A DNA stretch of 64,000 nt, taken from Callorhinus ursinus. Its lineage: Eukaryota; Chordata; Mammalia; Carnivora; Otariidae. The stretch lies in assembly GCF_003265705.1 (NCBI RefSeq), contig NW_020312904.1, forward strand, positions 5,043,699 to 5,107,698, written 5' to 3'. Position 1 is the stretch's first letter; each line of letters begins with the position of its first letter. The notes beneath the pieces are model-generated. The model searched no databases, was not told the origin of the DNA, and saw only the letters and a program-made list of their open reading frames with translations. The position numbers were made by a program, and so were the translations under genes. Below are positions 1 through 12,600 of this stretch, piece by piece.

Positions 1-493
1 TCCACATACTATTTAGCAAATCTTGCTCAGTAAGAGGACCGGTGGAGAAAGGCCAAGATGGCAGGTTCCTCTGCCCCCAAGAGAAGGCTCTGGAGAACGA
101 GTCCTCTGTGGCCAGGAGCAAAGCCTTGTCTCCTCCAACTCGAGCTCCTGGCCTGCAAAGTCACCCACCAGAAATACCTCATTCCACTTTTAACAAGCGA
201 GATCAAAAATGCCTCCTCAATTCCTCCAGCCGGACCCATGGAGGGGCCCCCATTACTTGGCAACCGTGAATGCAAAGAGAATGAGGTGGGGGAACACGTC
301 ACATTTTTCCTCCAAACTGGATGGAGAAAAACCCAATGAAGGAAAATTTATTTTCATTCTTTTGCTAACTATTGAATTTCTCCTCAAATCTTGACTCTTA
401 AAAGCCACTGACAAAAACGATTAACCATGTCCACAATGAAACAAAATTGCTGGACGATGCAACATAATTGGGGGAAGAACCCCTAGCACCTAC
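1..493 (-). other. SAMM50: SAMM50 intron 14 (partial)
   Basis: This is the intron after exon 14 and it runs off the left edge. Reading the minus strand I do not find the expected last coding exon (residues following Arg455), so it must lie further left. No recognisable repeat is seen. Confidence 0.8.
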
Positions 494-635
494 CTGTCAC
501 CCTTCTGCATGCCCATGGGAACACAGTAATTCAGCTCCAGCCGGGCGATGTTGCCAAGCCTGAGGACGATGCCGGCACCATAAGACCAGCGGATGCACTC
601 GGCCAGCTTCCGGATATGAGCCTTGGGGCCCTCCC
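494..635 (-). CDS. SAMM50: SAMM50 exon 14 (residues 408-454)
   Basis: Reads [16 protein letters not shown] onward to [11 protein letters not shown]. The acceptor cag lies just above 635. The donor GTAGGT follows two bases of the Arg455 codon (AG|). It encodes late transmembrane strands of the barrel. The human residues at 'MGVQTGD' read MGMQKGD here. Confidence 0.96.
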
Positions 636-3600
636 CTGAAGAGAGAGAAGGGGACGTGACCAACACTGTGCAGCCCCTCACAGAGCTGTCCTCACACAAG
701 CCCTGGTTCTCCTTCTTGCTGTGTGGACTTTGGTGACATTTATAGCCAGGCCTGGATATTCAAAGAGAATGCATCAAGTGGGATTAGGACCAAAATCAAG
801 GGAGGGCTCAGGAGTAGACTTACTACTCACTGCACCAGAAGCCATTCTCCGCGCCTAGCCCATTCTGTCCCCTTTGCCCAGAACGGCATTTCCCCCGCAC
901 CCAGCCACCCAGGAAGCCCGGCTCTACACCCCAGGCTGAGGGGCTTGTCTTCTGTGAAGCGCTCCAGACACCTTTTCACGACCCCCTGGCTGGATGCATC
1001 TGCTGTGAGTTTCCTCTGGCCCCGAGTCCCTTGCAGGAGAGGCAAACCCAACTCAGGTCGGGGGTCATAATGAGCAGCAGAGAGCAGGTGCCCCAGAAAT
1101 GTTTGCCGAGAATAAGTAGATCTTCACAAGACAGCATTCGATGATGCTTTTTCATGTGTGTTTCATTCAACAACTTTACTCTGAGCACTGTTATCAGGTG
1201 CTGTAGGAATTTTTTTAAAGTGAGGCCCAGTCTCTAAACGTAAAGATAATCTAACCAAAAGGCAGCTGAGGTGCCGTGCTTTACACACGAGGGCAACCGC
1301 GTCCTGACGGTCTCGAGGCAGCCCGGGCCTTACCGTAGTTGAGGTTGCAGAGGTTCCCCGCGTTGAGGAAGAAGTGTGTTCTGAAGAGCTCCCCGAAGCC
1401 ACCCTGGCCTGGCCGGAAAGGCAGTGGGGTGTACACGTGCAGGCCGCTAGCCCAGTACGCCTCTCCACCCAGGTAGTCGCCTAGTCAGGGGACGGGGCAG
1501 AAGAAGACAGAGACTCACAGATTCAGAATCACATGGAAGTCTCTACAGGCGAGACACGGGCCATGTGCAGAACACCCAGCACTCAGGCTCTGTGAGTGGT
1601 GGCCCGTCCAACTCCCGGTGTTGGCCTCACTTTGAAGTCTTGCTTTTTTGCCTGGTTTATCTTATAAGCTTTAACTGGGGGGAAAAAAAGGCTAGTGTAG
1701 TTTAGAAAAGAATGAAATCAGGAATTTATCAAACCGTACAATGGCTGGAATAAAACAACTGAACTCATGGGCGTCACCTTGTCCGTGACTGCAGACGACC
1801 AGATTGCGGCTGCCTGGCAAATCAGACAGCTTCCTCGGCAGCAACCTCAAGGCCATGAGACAGGAGACAGAGTGCAGAATGGGCCTCTGCAGTTTCTGGA
1901 AAGGGCTGTACATGCTATTAATCAAAAGGCACACAACGTCTACTGCCCGCCGGGTAAGGAAGCAGTGTCCCAGCTCAATGTGTCCAGGGAAGAGACGCGT
2001 TTTTGGAAAGTTCATGACCACTTAGGGTTTATCTGTTTTTGCCCAAGGTTACTTTTTGCCAAAATTCAAGACTATCTGCTGAGAGTACATAAATGCATTA
2101 TTTCTAAAAAATGCTCCTATCCATTCCATTTTAACTACAAAGAGCTATAACATTAGGGTGGCTCAGACGTTAAGCGTCTGCCTTTGGCTCAGGTCATGAT
2201 CCCAGGGTGCTGGGATGGAGCCCCGCATCGGGCTCCCTGCTCTGCAGGAAGCCTGCTTCTTCCTCTCCCACTCCCCCTGCTTGTGTTCCCTCTCTCGCTG
2301 TGTCTCTCTCTCTCTGTCAAATAAATAAATAAAATCTTAAAAAAATAAAAATAAAAAAAAAGCAACAAGAGAACGAATAAAAATAGCCCTGAATGTTTAT
2401 ACTTTGTTGCAAAATACTATTTATAAAGTGTCTTAGTATTCCTTAATACAAAATGATGGATCATAACAAAGAACAGTGAGTTGTATCCAAGATTAACTTC
2501 AAGGAATAACCTGCTTGTTCACCTCAAGACCAGCCATCTCATCAATCTCTGCTTTAGTAGCGAAGTTCTAGGGGGAACAGAAATGGACAAGTAACAGGAG
2601 GTCAGCTGTGTTTGCTTTTCATTTCCCAGTAATTACACACCTCTTAAATAACCTTATTAAATAAAATAATTATTTATTATATGTGGTCACAAAAGTAATG
2701 CATTCATTGTAGAAAATCTGATAAGTAAAGGGAAGTAGAAAAAAAGGAAAATATCCTTTAATTTTTCCCATTCAGAGATAATCAGCTAACATCCCGGTGC
2801 CCTTCATCCAGTGAACTGTGATGAATAATTGAGAAAAAAAAAATTGAGTCATCGCATACATTCATAGATATATACCTCAGTCCTGCTTTAAAAAGGCTGG
2901 TTTAATAGTTTAATATGTCTTAAGCACTTTCATCTAATACTTCCTATTGTTTGGAAATGTGATTTAAATTCTTTTTAAAAGATTTTATCTATTTGTCAGA
3001 GAGAGAGAGAGCACAAGCAGGAGGAGCTACAGGCAGAGGGAGAAGCAGACTCCCCACTGAACAAGGAGCCTGACGTGGGACTCAATCCCAGGACCCCAGG
3101 ATCATGACCTGAGCCGAAGGCAGACGCTTAACCAACTGAGCCACCCAGGCGTCCCTGGAAATGTCATTTAGATGCCTGAATAAACAAATGGGTACCACAC
3201 TTACCTAATCCTTGTCTACTGTCATACTGGTGTCTAATTTCTTATGACGGACATTAGTCTGTCATGAGTCTCCTTAAACACACAAATATTTAAAACCTTG
3301 TCTAACAGTATAATCTATGTACAGAAAAGTATACACACATCCTAAGTACACTGCTCAGTAAATTTCCCTCCAGGGAACACACACCCGTATAACAAGCACC
3401 CAGACTGAGACTCAGGCACAGGGCAGCCCCCCAAAGACTCTGCTCTCCTTGCTAACCACTCCCCTGCTGGCCAACAGCACAAACCATTCTAGCCCGTCTC
3501 AAAATGTTACATGGACAGAATCACACTTAACTAGTATTTTGCAACAAAGTATAAACCCTTCCTCGGGGTCTGGCCTTGCTATTGCTGGTCCTGCACGTTT

Positions 3601-6600
3601 CTGAGGCTCCTTCATGCCATATTCAGCCAGCGGCTCTAACTCACTCACCCTGCTCTACAGAACAGTCCACAGTGTGAAGATACCACTATTTATTTGCCCA
3701 TTCTATGTCGATGGGCATTTGGGTTTCTAGGTTTCAGTTTGGATCTATTATTATTAGTGCTCACATATTTTAGGCTCCTGATATACACTGTCAAATTGCT
3801 TTCACTAAAAGTGATGCAATTTACATTCCTGCCCATAGTATCTCACTGATGGCCTAATAGGGTACTAACTGGAACATCACCGTGTTTTAATTTTCAGGCA
3901 CATGATAGACTCCTAACCTTCCATACAGTCACTATATAATACTTCCTTACCAGGAAAAAAGAATAAAACTATCCCTAATATGTTACTTCTCTTTAAAAAA
4001 ATCAAATACTAATAAAGTACTCTAAAAATAAGTGACAAGAAATATGTATTATGTAAAAAATTTATGCACAGGGCAGTCATTATCTATAGTAATAAAAAAT
4101 GGAGACAACAGAGATGTTAAAAGAACAGTTCAGAAAATCGGGACAGAATATTTTATAATGGAATGGTGTGGAAACATTTAAATGATGTTTTTGAAGATTT
4201 TAAAAACATGTGGAAATGCCTCGGATAGAATGTCAAGTGTCAGAGAGTGATCCAGGAAACAGGAATGATTGAAACAGGCTTTCCAGAGAGCAACATAAAG
4301 CTTCAAAATGTTCAAAATCCTTTGATCTAGGGATTCTACACCTAGAATGTTACATTATAAAGTAAAATTCAGAGATGAGCACAAAGACTCATTAGGTTAT
4401 TCACAGATATACTATTTTCTAATCATAGAAAAAAGAAAGCCTAGACGTCTGACACTTGGAATTTGGTTTAAGAAATGCCACTTTGGCAACAAGATGAAAC
4501 ACGCAGCCGTGGAAAATGACAGTTTTCTCTCTCCGATCCACTGCTGGCAGGGATGCACAACAGTACGGCCTTTTTGGAAGATGGCCTGGCACTCTCCTAC
4601 AAAGATGGTACAACTTTATCATACGATCCAGCAACTGCTCTAATTGCTGATTCCCCCAATGAGTTTGAAACTTTATGTCCAAACAAAAACCTGCACATGA
4701 ATGTTTTATCAGCTTTACTCATGACTGCCAAAAATTGTATGTCCACAACCAAGACGTCCTTCCCTAGGAGGCGTATGGATAAGCAGACAGCAGCACCAGT
4801 CACATGACGGAATACTGTTCAGCGATATAGAAACATGAGCCACCGTGCTGACAGGTAAGGAGGAACCTTACATCCATGTTGCTCGGAGAGGCCAGGCTGA
4901 AAGGTGCGCATGCCGTAGGGTTCCAACTATGTGATACTCTGGAAAAGGCAGGACCAGGGAGAGAGGATGCAGCTCGGGGTTGTCAGGCAGAGCTCGGGGG
5001 AGGGAGGGAGGCAGAGCGCAGGGAGTCTGGAGGGCACTGGAATGGTAGGTCCGGGCCACATGCATATGCCAGACCCCACGGAACCGCAGATCACAGAGGG
5101 AGCCCGAGCATGAATTGTGGGATACGGTTTGTAATAATGCCCCAATACTGGCTCACAACTGCAACCAGCGCCCCTCACTAACGCAAGACGCCGATCGACG
5201 ATGACACTAGGGCAGTGTGCATGGAAACTCGATGCTCGCAGCCCAGCTTTCTCTGTACACCTAAAACTGCTCTCACAACCAGTCTATTAATTTAGCCAAG
5301 TTACAGTAGGTGAAGAAGATGAAATAAACTGTCATTAAAAACGATGAAGCACTCACTCCTAGAAAAATCTTCACTTGCGTGACTGGGGGCAGTGGGAGAA
5401 GCAGCAGATGAGGACACAGTAGGTAAACAGACCAAACGCGAGCTCGGAGGCGGGCTTGCTGAAACAACAAACACTCCCACGTATCCTCGCATCATCGCTG
5501 GGCAGCAAGATGTGCCCAGCATTTTTTGCTTGGATACATTGTCTCATTTTTCTACAGCTCCCTCAACAGGTATGTATCTGTCCGTGCCTGCTGCGTGATA
5601 AATGCTGTGTTAGGGGCTAATTCCGGGCTGGTGAAATAGGGACATCTATTCCTGTGGTAACTGAAAGAAGCATAGTCAGCCTTGAACAGGAGGCTGTGAA
5701 CCGGGCAAGCCCACTTACACGCGAGTTTTCCATCGGTACGGTTCTGTAAACGTGTTTTCTCCTTATGACTTTTTTAAGAACACATTCTTCTTCTCCAGCT
5801 CACCTCATCATAAGAATACAGTATGATACATTCAACCTACAAAATTGGTGTTAAACTGCTTATGTTACTGGTGAGGCTTCTGGGCGGCGTCCCTAACCTC
5901 CTCCCCGCTCCGACGTTCAAGGGTCTAGCGTACGTGCTTTCACAAATGAGATGGGGCCCTAATCTTGCCCTGGCGCTCTTACAGGGAAAGACTCACCTTC
6001 ACTCTGCGGCCCGACGCTGTGCATGCTGAACCCACGCACACTGGTTGGTCCTCCGAGGTAAAACCTACAACAGAATGGCAGATGTCAGAAGAGAACCACC
6101 AGGTGGAAACCTACAAAATACAGTGAAAGTGCAGAAAACACACAAGTGAGGCTCACGTTTGGTACTGGATTGTCACCGACACTGTCCCACGGCAAAACTT
6201 TTAAGAATCGGGAGGATGCACTGGAGTACGGTGACTTTCATAAAAATCTAAACCAAAATCTAAACACTTCAAACTTCTGGGGATGTGAGATAAAAGGCAC
6301 AACTAAAGACCCTTCTTTAGAAAAGAAGGACATGGGGACTGTCCGTTATACAGGAATTATCTGCTGTCCATGAGAATTCATTATGTACCAGCTCTGTTGC
6401 AAAACAGCCTCCTATGTGTTCACATGCAATGTTAAGTTAAAAAAAAAGGCAAGATAAAAATTATGTAACAGTATGAGCTCAATTTTACAAAAAGAGGAAA
6501 ATACTAGAAAAAAAAGACCAAAATAGAATTATTGTTACTCTGAATTTTTTTAATATTTTCTACACTGATTGTATAATTAGAAAAAAATTATTACAATTAA

Positions 6601-9600
6601 AAAAATGAATTCCTCTCGTATTCCTAATAGACTGGGTTACCACACTCTCTAGAATGCTCTCTGAACAAAATTAAAGGCGTGAATTAAAAATTACTTAGAA
6701 ACCCCATCCACTTGCTGGGAAACCTAACACCTTATCAGAAGCCAACTCTAGGCCATGCTGAGTACAGGATAATGAAGTAAAATGACGAGGGGAGTGGTGT
6801 GTAATCCTTACGGTGGGGCCGCACAAGGCCAGCAGCTGCCCCTGCCCCCCTGCCCCTGCCGACCCACGAAGCCACAGCCGGCTGCGAGGAGCAGTCCACA
6901 CGCCTGGAACAGTGCAGAGGGAACAGGGCGCAGTCTCTCCCATTTTCCTACCACATAAAGCCTCAATGAATGTATTCATTTGAACTTGAGTTTAAAAGTC
7001 TATAAATGTGGGCGCCTGGGTGGCTCAGTTGGTTAAGCGACTGCCTTCGGCTCAGGTCATGATCCTGGAGTCCCGGGATCGAGTCCCGCATCGGGCTCCC
7101 TGCTCAGCGGGGAGTCTGCTTCTCCCTCTGACCCTCCCCCCATCTCATGTGCTTTCTCTCTCATTCTCTCTGTCTCTCAAATAAATAAATAAAATCTTTA
7201 AAAAAAAAATAAATAAAAGTCTATAAATGTGGTTTTGACATTTGGGATTTCTAAGCAACGCCTTTCTGAATGCCCCATTAACATTACGGAAACAAAGAGC
7301 AAGCTCCATTTACTTTTTTTAAAAAATGATAAATCACACATACTCTTTGGAAATAATTAAAATGATCCAGGAAGCACAAAAAACAAGAAGTCCTCCCCCC
7401 CCAACCCCCCAACCCCCGCCCACCACATTCTGATCTCCAGAGCTGTCTGCTATCACTGGGTTGGTGGCTGACCTTCTAGACCCCTGGTGCTATCCATGCA
7501 AACACAGATGTGCACACGGGAGCTTCTGCCCTGATTCGAGAGCAATCTGCTCAACGTGAGCGCGTGACAATTTGAACTTGTAGACATCTACCTCATTCTT
7601 TTTCATCATTACAGTCTCTTCAGAATGCCTGTATTTGAATTTAATAATTTCTATACTGGCAGTTTTCAAATTTTTGCTATTCTCAACAATGCTACAATGG
7701 ACATCCTTGTACATAAATCTCTGTACATTTATAAATGTATTTCTGCAAATTAAATTCAGAGAGATGAAAGTGATAGGTCCTAGAGCTTACAAATTAAAAA
7801 TTTTTACACTTCCAAACTGTCTCCCATAAACTAGGCTAAACTAGTTTAAACTAAAACATTTTAACTAATGCAAGGTTAAAAAAAAAAAGTTTCTTGCCCT
7901 CAAGAACAATTATTAGCATTTCAAAGCCAACAAGCACGATTTCATACTCTGCTGATAGGAGTATAAATTGCTATAAGTTTTCTAAAAAGCAGTCTCCAGC
8001 AACATTCTTGATAAGCTTTAAAAAATGTTCATATTCTTTTGAGACAGTACTTCCACATTTAGGAATCTCTCCTCAGAAAATAAAATGAACAAAACTTTAC
8101 AGAGTCACGTTTACAGGGTTACTTAGATGCAAATAATGAAAAATTAAAATGCAGCTCTTGAACCATTTCTCATGACTTGGTGAATGGGTTTACTCTGTAT
8201 TTTTTAAAAACATTTTAGGGGAGAACACAGGGGCGCCTGGCTGGCTCAGCGGGTGGAGCATGTGACTCTTAATCTAAGGTTTGTGGGTTCAAGCCCCACA
8301 CTGGGTGTAGAGATTACTTTAAAAATAAAATCTTTAAAACAGAATTTTAAAAAATTAAAAAACCAAAAGCAAAGAGAACATAAAAGTGTATGCAAACTAC
8401 AGTATATCAACAACTTAATACAGACGTGTATATAAATTTACATGTATATACACGCACAAAAGCACACATCCATAAGTAACAGACTCAAAGGAAATACTCC
8501 CAAATGTTAACTCTGCTTATCATTGAGCAGGATTTTTTTTTTTTTACTTCCTTAAATGTTTCTCTGTATTTCTGCGATGCGAATGAACTGTATTCTTTCA
8601 TGCTGAAAAGGGAATGTTAAGATTTTTCATATTATGAAGTTAATTCCCTCCCCCTCAAAAAAGCAAAACATATTAGTATGAAGTATATTGGATATTGTGA
8701 AGTTACCTAAAACATAAAAACTAAAGTGAAATTTGAAATATTGGCTCTCCTACTAAACAGTCAAGCTTCTCTCAAATAACTTACAAGGAACCAACCAAAA
8801 AGAGCCAAAGGAAAGCATCGGCAAGTCACTCACTCACCCGTTATTCCTTACCTGTCCGCAATACTTGACGGTTTATCGCCAGTGGGCACCAGCATCCCAC
8901 CCCAGAGAGACGCTGAGAAAACCTGTGGAAACACAAGCAGGGAGCCGTGTTCTTTGGCACTCCTTCCCCGCAATGAGCATCAGCAGCTGCCCGCCGCGCT
9001 GTGCAGAGCTCTGGGTCAGGGCGCAGGGGCTACAGACTGGGAACGTCTGACTGTGTAGCTGAAGAGCTACAGTTGATGGGGTTTTGTGGATACTTTTAAA
9101 ACCTGCAACTTCAAATTTCACATGAAGACACAGCAAACATGAGCACACACCAAGCCCAACGCCCGAGCAAGGCAGGGCTTTCTTGGCTTCCGTTTCAACA
9201 CAGGGCAGCCCCCCGCTTCCACGCGGGGTGAGGCTGAGCCCGGTGGCAGACACACACTGTTCGGCCAGGGGGCAGCAGCGCCTTCACTTTGGCCCCAGAC
9301 CCTAGCAGACCCGGAGAGCGGCCAGCAGTCCTTCCTGCTGCCCTACAGGAGCCCCCACTTGCCTTGATAGTGATGCCACACTGGGCCTCCCTCCAAACAG
9401 AAACTAGTTTCAACAAGGGGCCCAAAGCCCTCTACCATCTGGTCCAACCTCTGTCCTCCCTGTGTTGTCCCTCCTCCTCACCCTGTCTGGTCATGGCAGC
9501 CCCTGGCTCGTCCAGGAACATGCTGTAGCTCCTGCCCAGAGAGCCTACAGCTGGCTCCCTGGCTTGGTTCTGGGCTGCACTGCCTCATCCAAGATGCTTT

Positions 9601-12600
9601 CCCGGACTATCTTCAATAGACCGCACCCCCTTTGGGCCACTTTCTCTTTACTCTGTTTTATAAATCTTCGTAACACTTGCCACCTGCTAAACTGTATACA
9701 CACGTGCTTGCCTGTGGGTCTCCCTTCACTAGAATGTTAGGGAGTGAGAATAGTGTTTTACCTGGCGAGGTACTGTTAAGGCCCAGGCAGTGCTGGGCAG
9801 CCGACAGAAATGTGGAGGGCGGATGGGGAGGTGAGTGGGTACATCATGAGCAGTACCCAGAGAAAGGCACAGGAACCGAACGCACAGTGCAGGAACCCCG
9901 ATCGTGATCTGGAGGCCAGAGGAGTTCTACAGGAGATAGGTCGATGCTAAAGTCTTAAAAAGGCAGGTAACAAGGGCCCAGTGAACAGCTGAAAGAAGGG
10001 ACCTACAGCCAGCAAAGGACAAAGTACAAGTGCCTGGAAGTAAGAGAACCTAGTCCTTTCGGGAAACGAGAAGGAGTTTAGCAGAACCAGAGCACAGGGA
10101 GAGGGGGAGAGAGACTGTGTGCGACGCCAACAGTACCAACCTCACGAGGGAGAGCGGGATTGTTAAGGCTTGCATTTCGGAAAGACCAGCATGTCTGCGG
10201 TGTGGAGGACGAGAAGGGGGAGCGGGCACTCATCAGAAAGGGACATCACAACCACGGTGCGAAAGCGCAGCATGGGGTCTGGGTGACACTGAGCAGGCAG
10301 AAGAGGCAGGGCTGGGTGCTCAGTGGCCTTCAGGCTGAGGACTCCTCCGAGCAGTTAGGGAGGTCAAGGGCAGCTGGGTCAACAGCTGTGCAAGCCAGTG
10401 GAACTGGGAGCCCGGGCGCAGGGTATAGATCTAGGAGGGAAGTAATAGCTGGTTTCAGACACGCTGCATTTGAAGTGTCACCGAGGAACAGAGTGGAAAC
10501 GCCCGGCAGCACGTGACTCTGGCACCAAGAAGGAGAGCTGCGCCGAGCACACGGGCGGGACGAGATCCTCTGGGGACAGTGGCAGTGCAGGACACCCCCC
10601 ACGAGAATCTAGGGGAGACACTCGCAAGGTGGGAGTGCGGCAAGCCTCGAAAGGACCCCGCAAAGAGGAAGCGGACACGTGGAAGGAGGACACAGTCATG
10701 ATGGAGTCCAGTGAGGACAGCGTCAAGTGCAGTGGCGAGGGCCGGGGAGGGGACCGGGAGGAGCTCGCCGACTGGACAATGCGGGGCCTCCGGACCAGCA
10801 GCGGCAGGGGAAAGGCAGGAACTACATGCAAGGAGTGATGACGCCAGGCCTGACTGGGGGCAGTGATAAGTGACTGCAGAAGTAGACACGCGTACCATCT
10901 CATTAAAGCTCACTCCTCGCCCCGAGTTTGGCGGTGGTGAAGGGCAGAGGCGGCGTGTGTGTCACAGGGGGGCAGAGAGCTGTCCCGTCTCCCCGGCTCT
11001 GGGAGGCCTGGAGAACGAGCCGAGGGGCTCCTCTGCCTTGGTCAGAATCAGGTCACTTACTCCTCATTCCTGAGCAAATCAGGAGAAACCAAACCAAACT
11101 GGATTAAAGATTTAAAAAGAAATTCCTGGAAGCGCCCAGAGCCCGGCAGACTCAGCAAAATAAGGTGAAGCCTTGGAATTTCTTTGGAAGGGACTTCAGA
11201 GGGAAAGGACGCGCATTCCTCTGCCCTCCAGACATGTTTCCATGATGGCCCCAAGCTGACAAACTGGGGAAGGGGCTCTCCTGGGGTCCCAGATAAAATG
11301 ACTGACAGGTTCCTCTTAAAGAGAGAAACGATCACTTCTCCCCAGAGGATCCTCAATTCCAGCTAAACTGAAAAGATCGAGCACTTCAGTTGCAAGCACT
11401 AATGTTCTGGGCTTCCTCTCTGGATGATGCTTTTACTATCCAGGAATTGAGTTTCCAAAAACAAGGGATAAAAATACAGGTGAACAGTCTGGCTGGATAC
11501 TCACTGAATCAAATAAAAGTTGTTTATTCAACTGAAGCTCGAAATCTTCTTTTATGAAGCTCACGTCCCCTCCGGTGTAGCCGGCCAGCTCCTGTTGGCG
11601 AAGGATCCGCATGTCAAAATAGAGCAAACGGACTCACTACACCAGCTCCAAAACCATGTCACTCCAAGTACTATTTACTTTTGTTGTTTTGTATTTTTAA
11701 AAAAAGGCAGATCGCTTCTGTCTGTTCCCTAGAAGCTCCATTCTAGCTATTATTCTAGTTCTTCTAGATGGTACCGGGGGACTGACATAATACAGAATCC
11801 TCAAACATACTGACTATGCAGAATATGTTATGTTATGTTACTCCTGTACGTGGGGACAAACACTGGCCACGGGAACCTTCTGCTGCATGATATGGCTTGG
11901 CCTACTTGGTGTTCGAAAAAAATAATTAGCCAATCTTGCACAATTGGGCACATTTGATGTAAAGATCTGATTTCTAGTTGGTCCTCTGATCCTGAAGATC
12001 AAGCAGACAGAGCAACAGTGTGCCCCCTGTCGCCATCCACCCCGGGGACCCTCAGGTGTCGGAGTTACCCTCTCTGCCTTGAGGTGGTCTCTTACTGGTG
12101 ACCAAGAGATTCGCTCAGCCAAGTCTCAACTTTCCTCCCTGCCTAGTGAGTGACCCCATCCCAGAGGCCAGAACTTTATCTCCCCTCCGCTCTGTGGGGG
12201 CAGAACACTGCACTACATGGAGCAGTTCCAGAGCTGGGACCCTCACATGAGACTGACACCCCTGAAAGCCATTCTAGAACAATCTCCATAATTGAAGGAA
12301 AGCGTTCAATATAGAAAATGTGCCTACTGGGCAGGACTCTCTCCCCTCCCAGGTCACCAAGCCAGCAGCTCGCACGTAGGTGAAGGAATACTACCTGGTT
12401 AACTTTCAGCAGAGCACCTCTTCTGGGCAAGATGGAGGAGTTCCGTGAATCGATGACCATTGTATGCTGAAAGAAACGTGCATCTCAGTATTTCACTTCA
12501 AGCAAGCATGTCAAGTAAGAAGGCACACTTCCTGAGTGCTGACTACAGGCTGTGCGCCGTGCCCAGCCCCTTGCCCTATCACATCACTTCACCTTCAGAA

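Larger units (their letters stand above)
1481..5996 (-). other. SAMM50: SAMM50 intron 12
   Basis: A 4.5-kb GT-AG intron filled with repeats: a CanSINE (+) near 2155, a CanSINE (-) near 2970, an old L1 3'-region fragment (-) about 3330-3880 and an old L1M segment (+) about 4280-5290. The remaining sequence, 5300-5990, shows nothing I recognise. Confidence 0.8.
6065..8851 (-). other. SAMM50: SAMM50 intron 11
   Basis: A 2.8-kb intron with a strong GTAAGG donor. It holds a CanSINE at 7011-7214, a short CanSINE variant at 8231-8337, and old L1-like AT-rich fragments at about 7370-8090. A C-rich stretch lies at 7394-7420. No second gene was seen. Confidence 0.8.

Noticed and set aside
7011..7100. 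tRNA gene, because of the tRNA-like A and B boxes
   Set aside because: These belong to CanSINE heads; the full SINE body, tail and target duplication are present and no intact cloverleaf is evident.
10455..10913. Overlapping open frames in SAMM50 intron 10
   Set aside because: Frames on both strands over the same GC-rich stretch, none with motifs; the exon structure of SAMM50 is complete without them.
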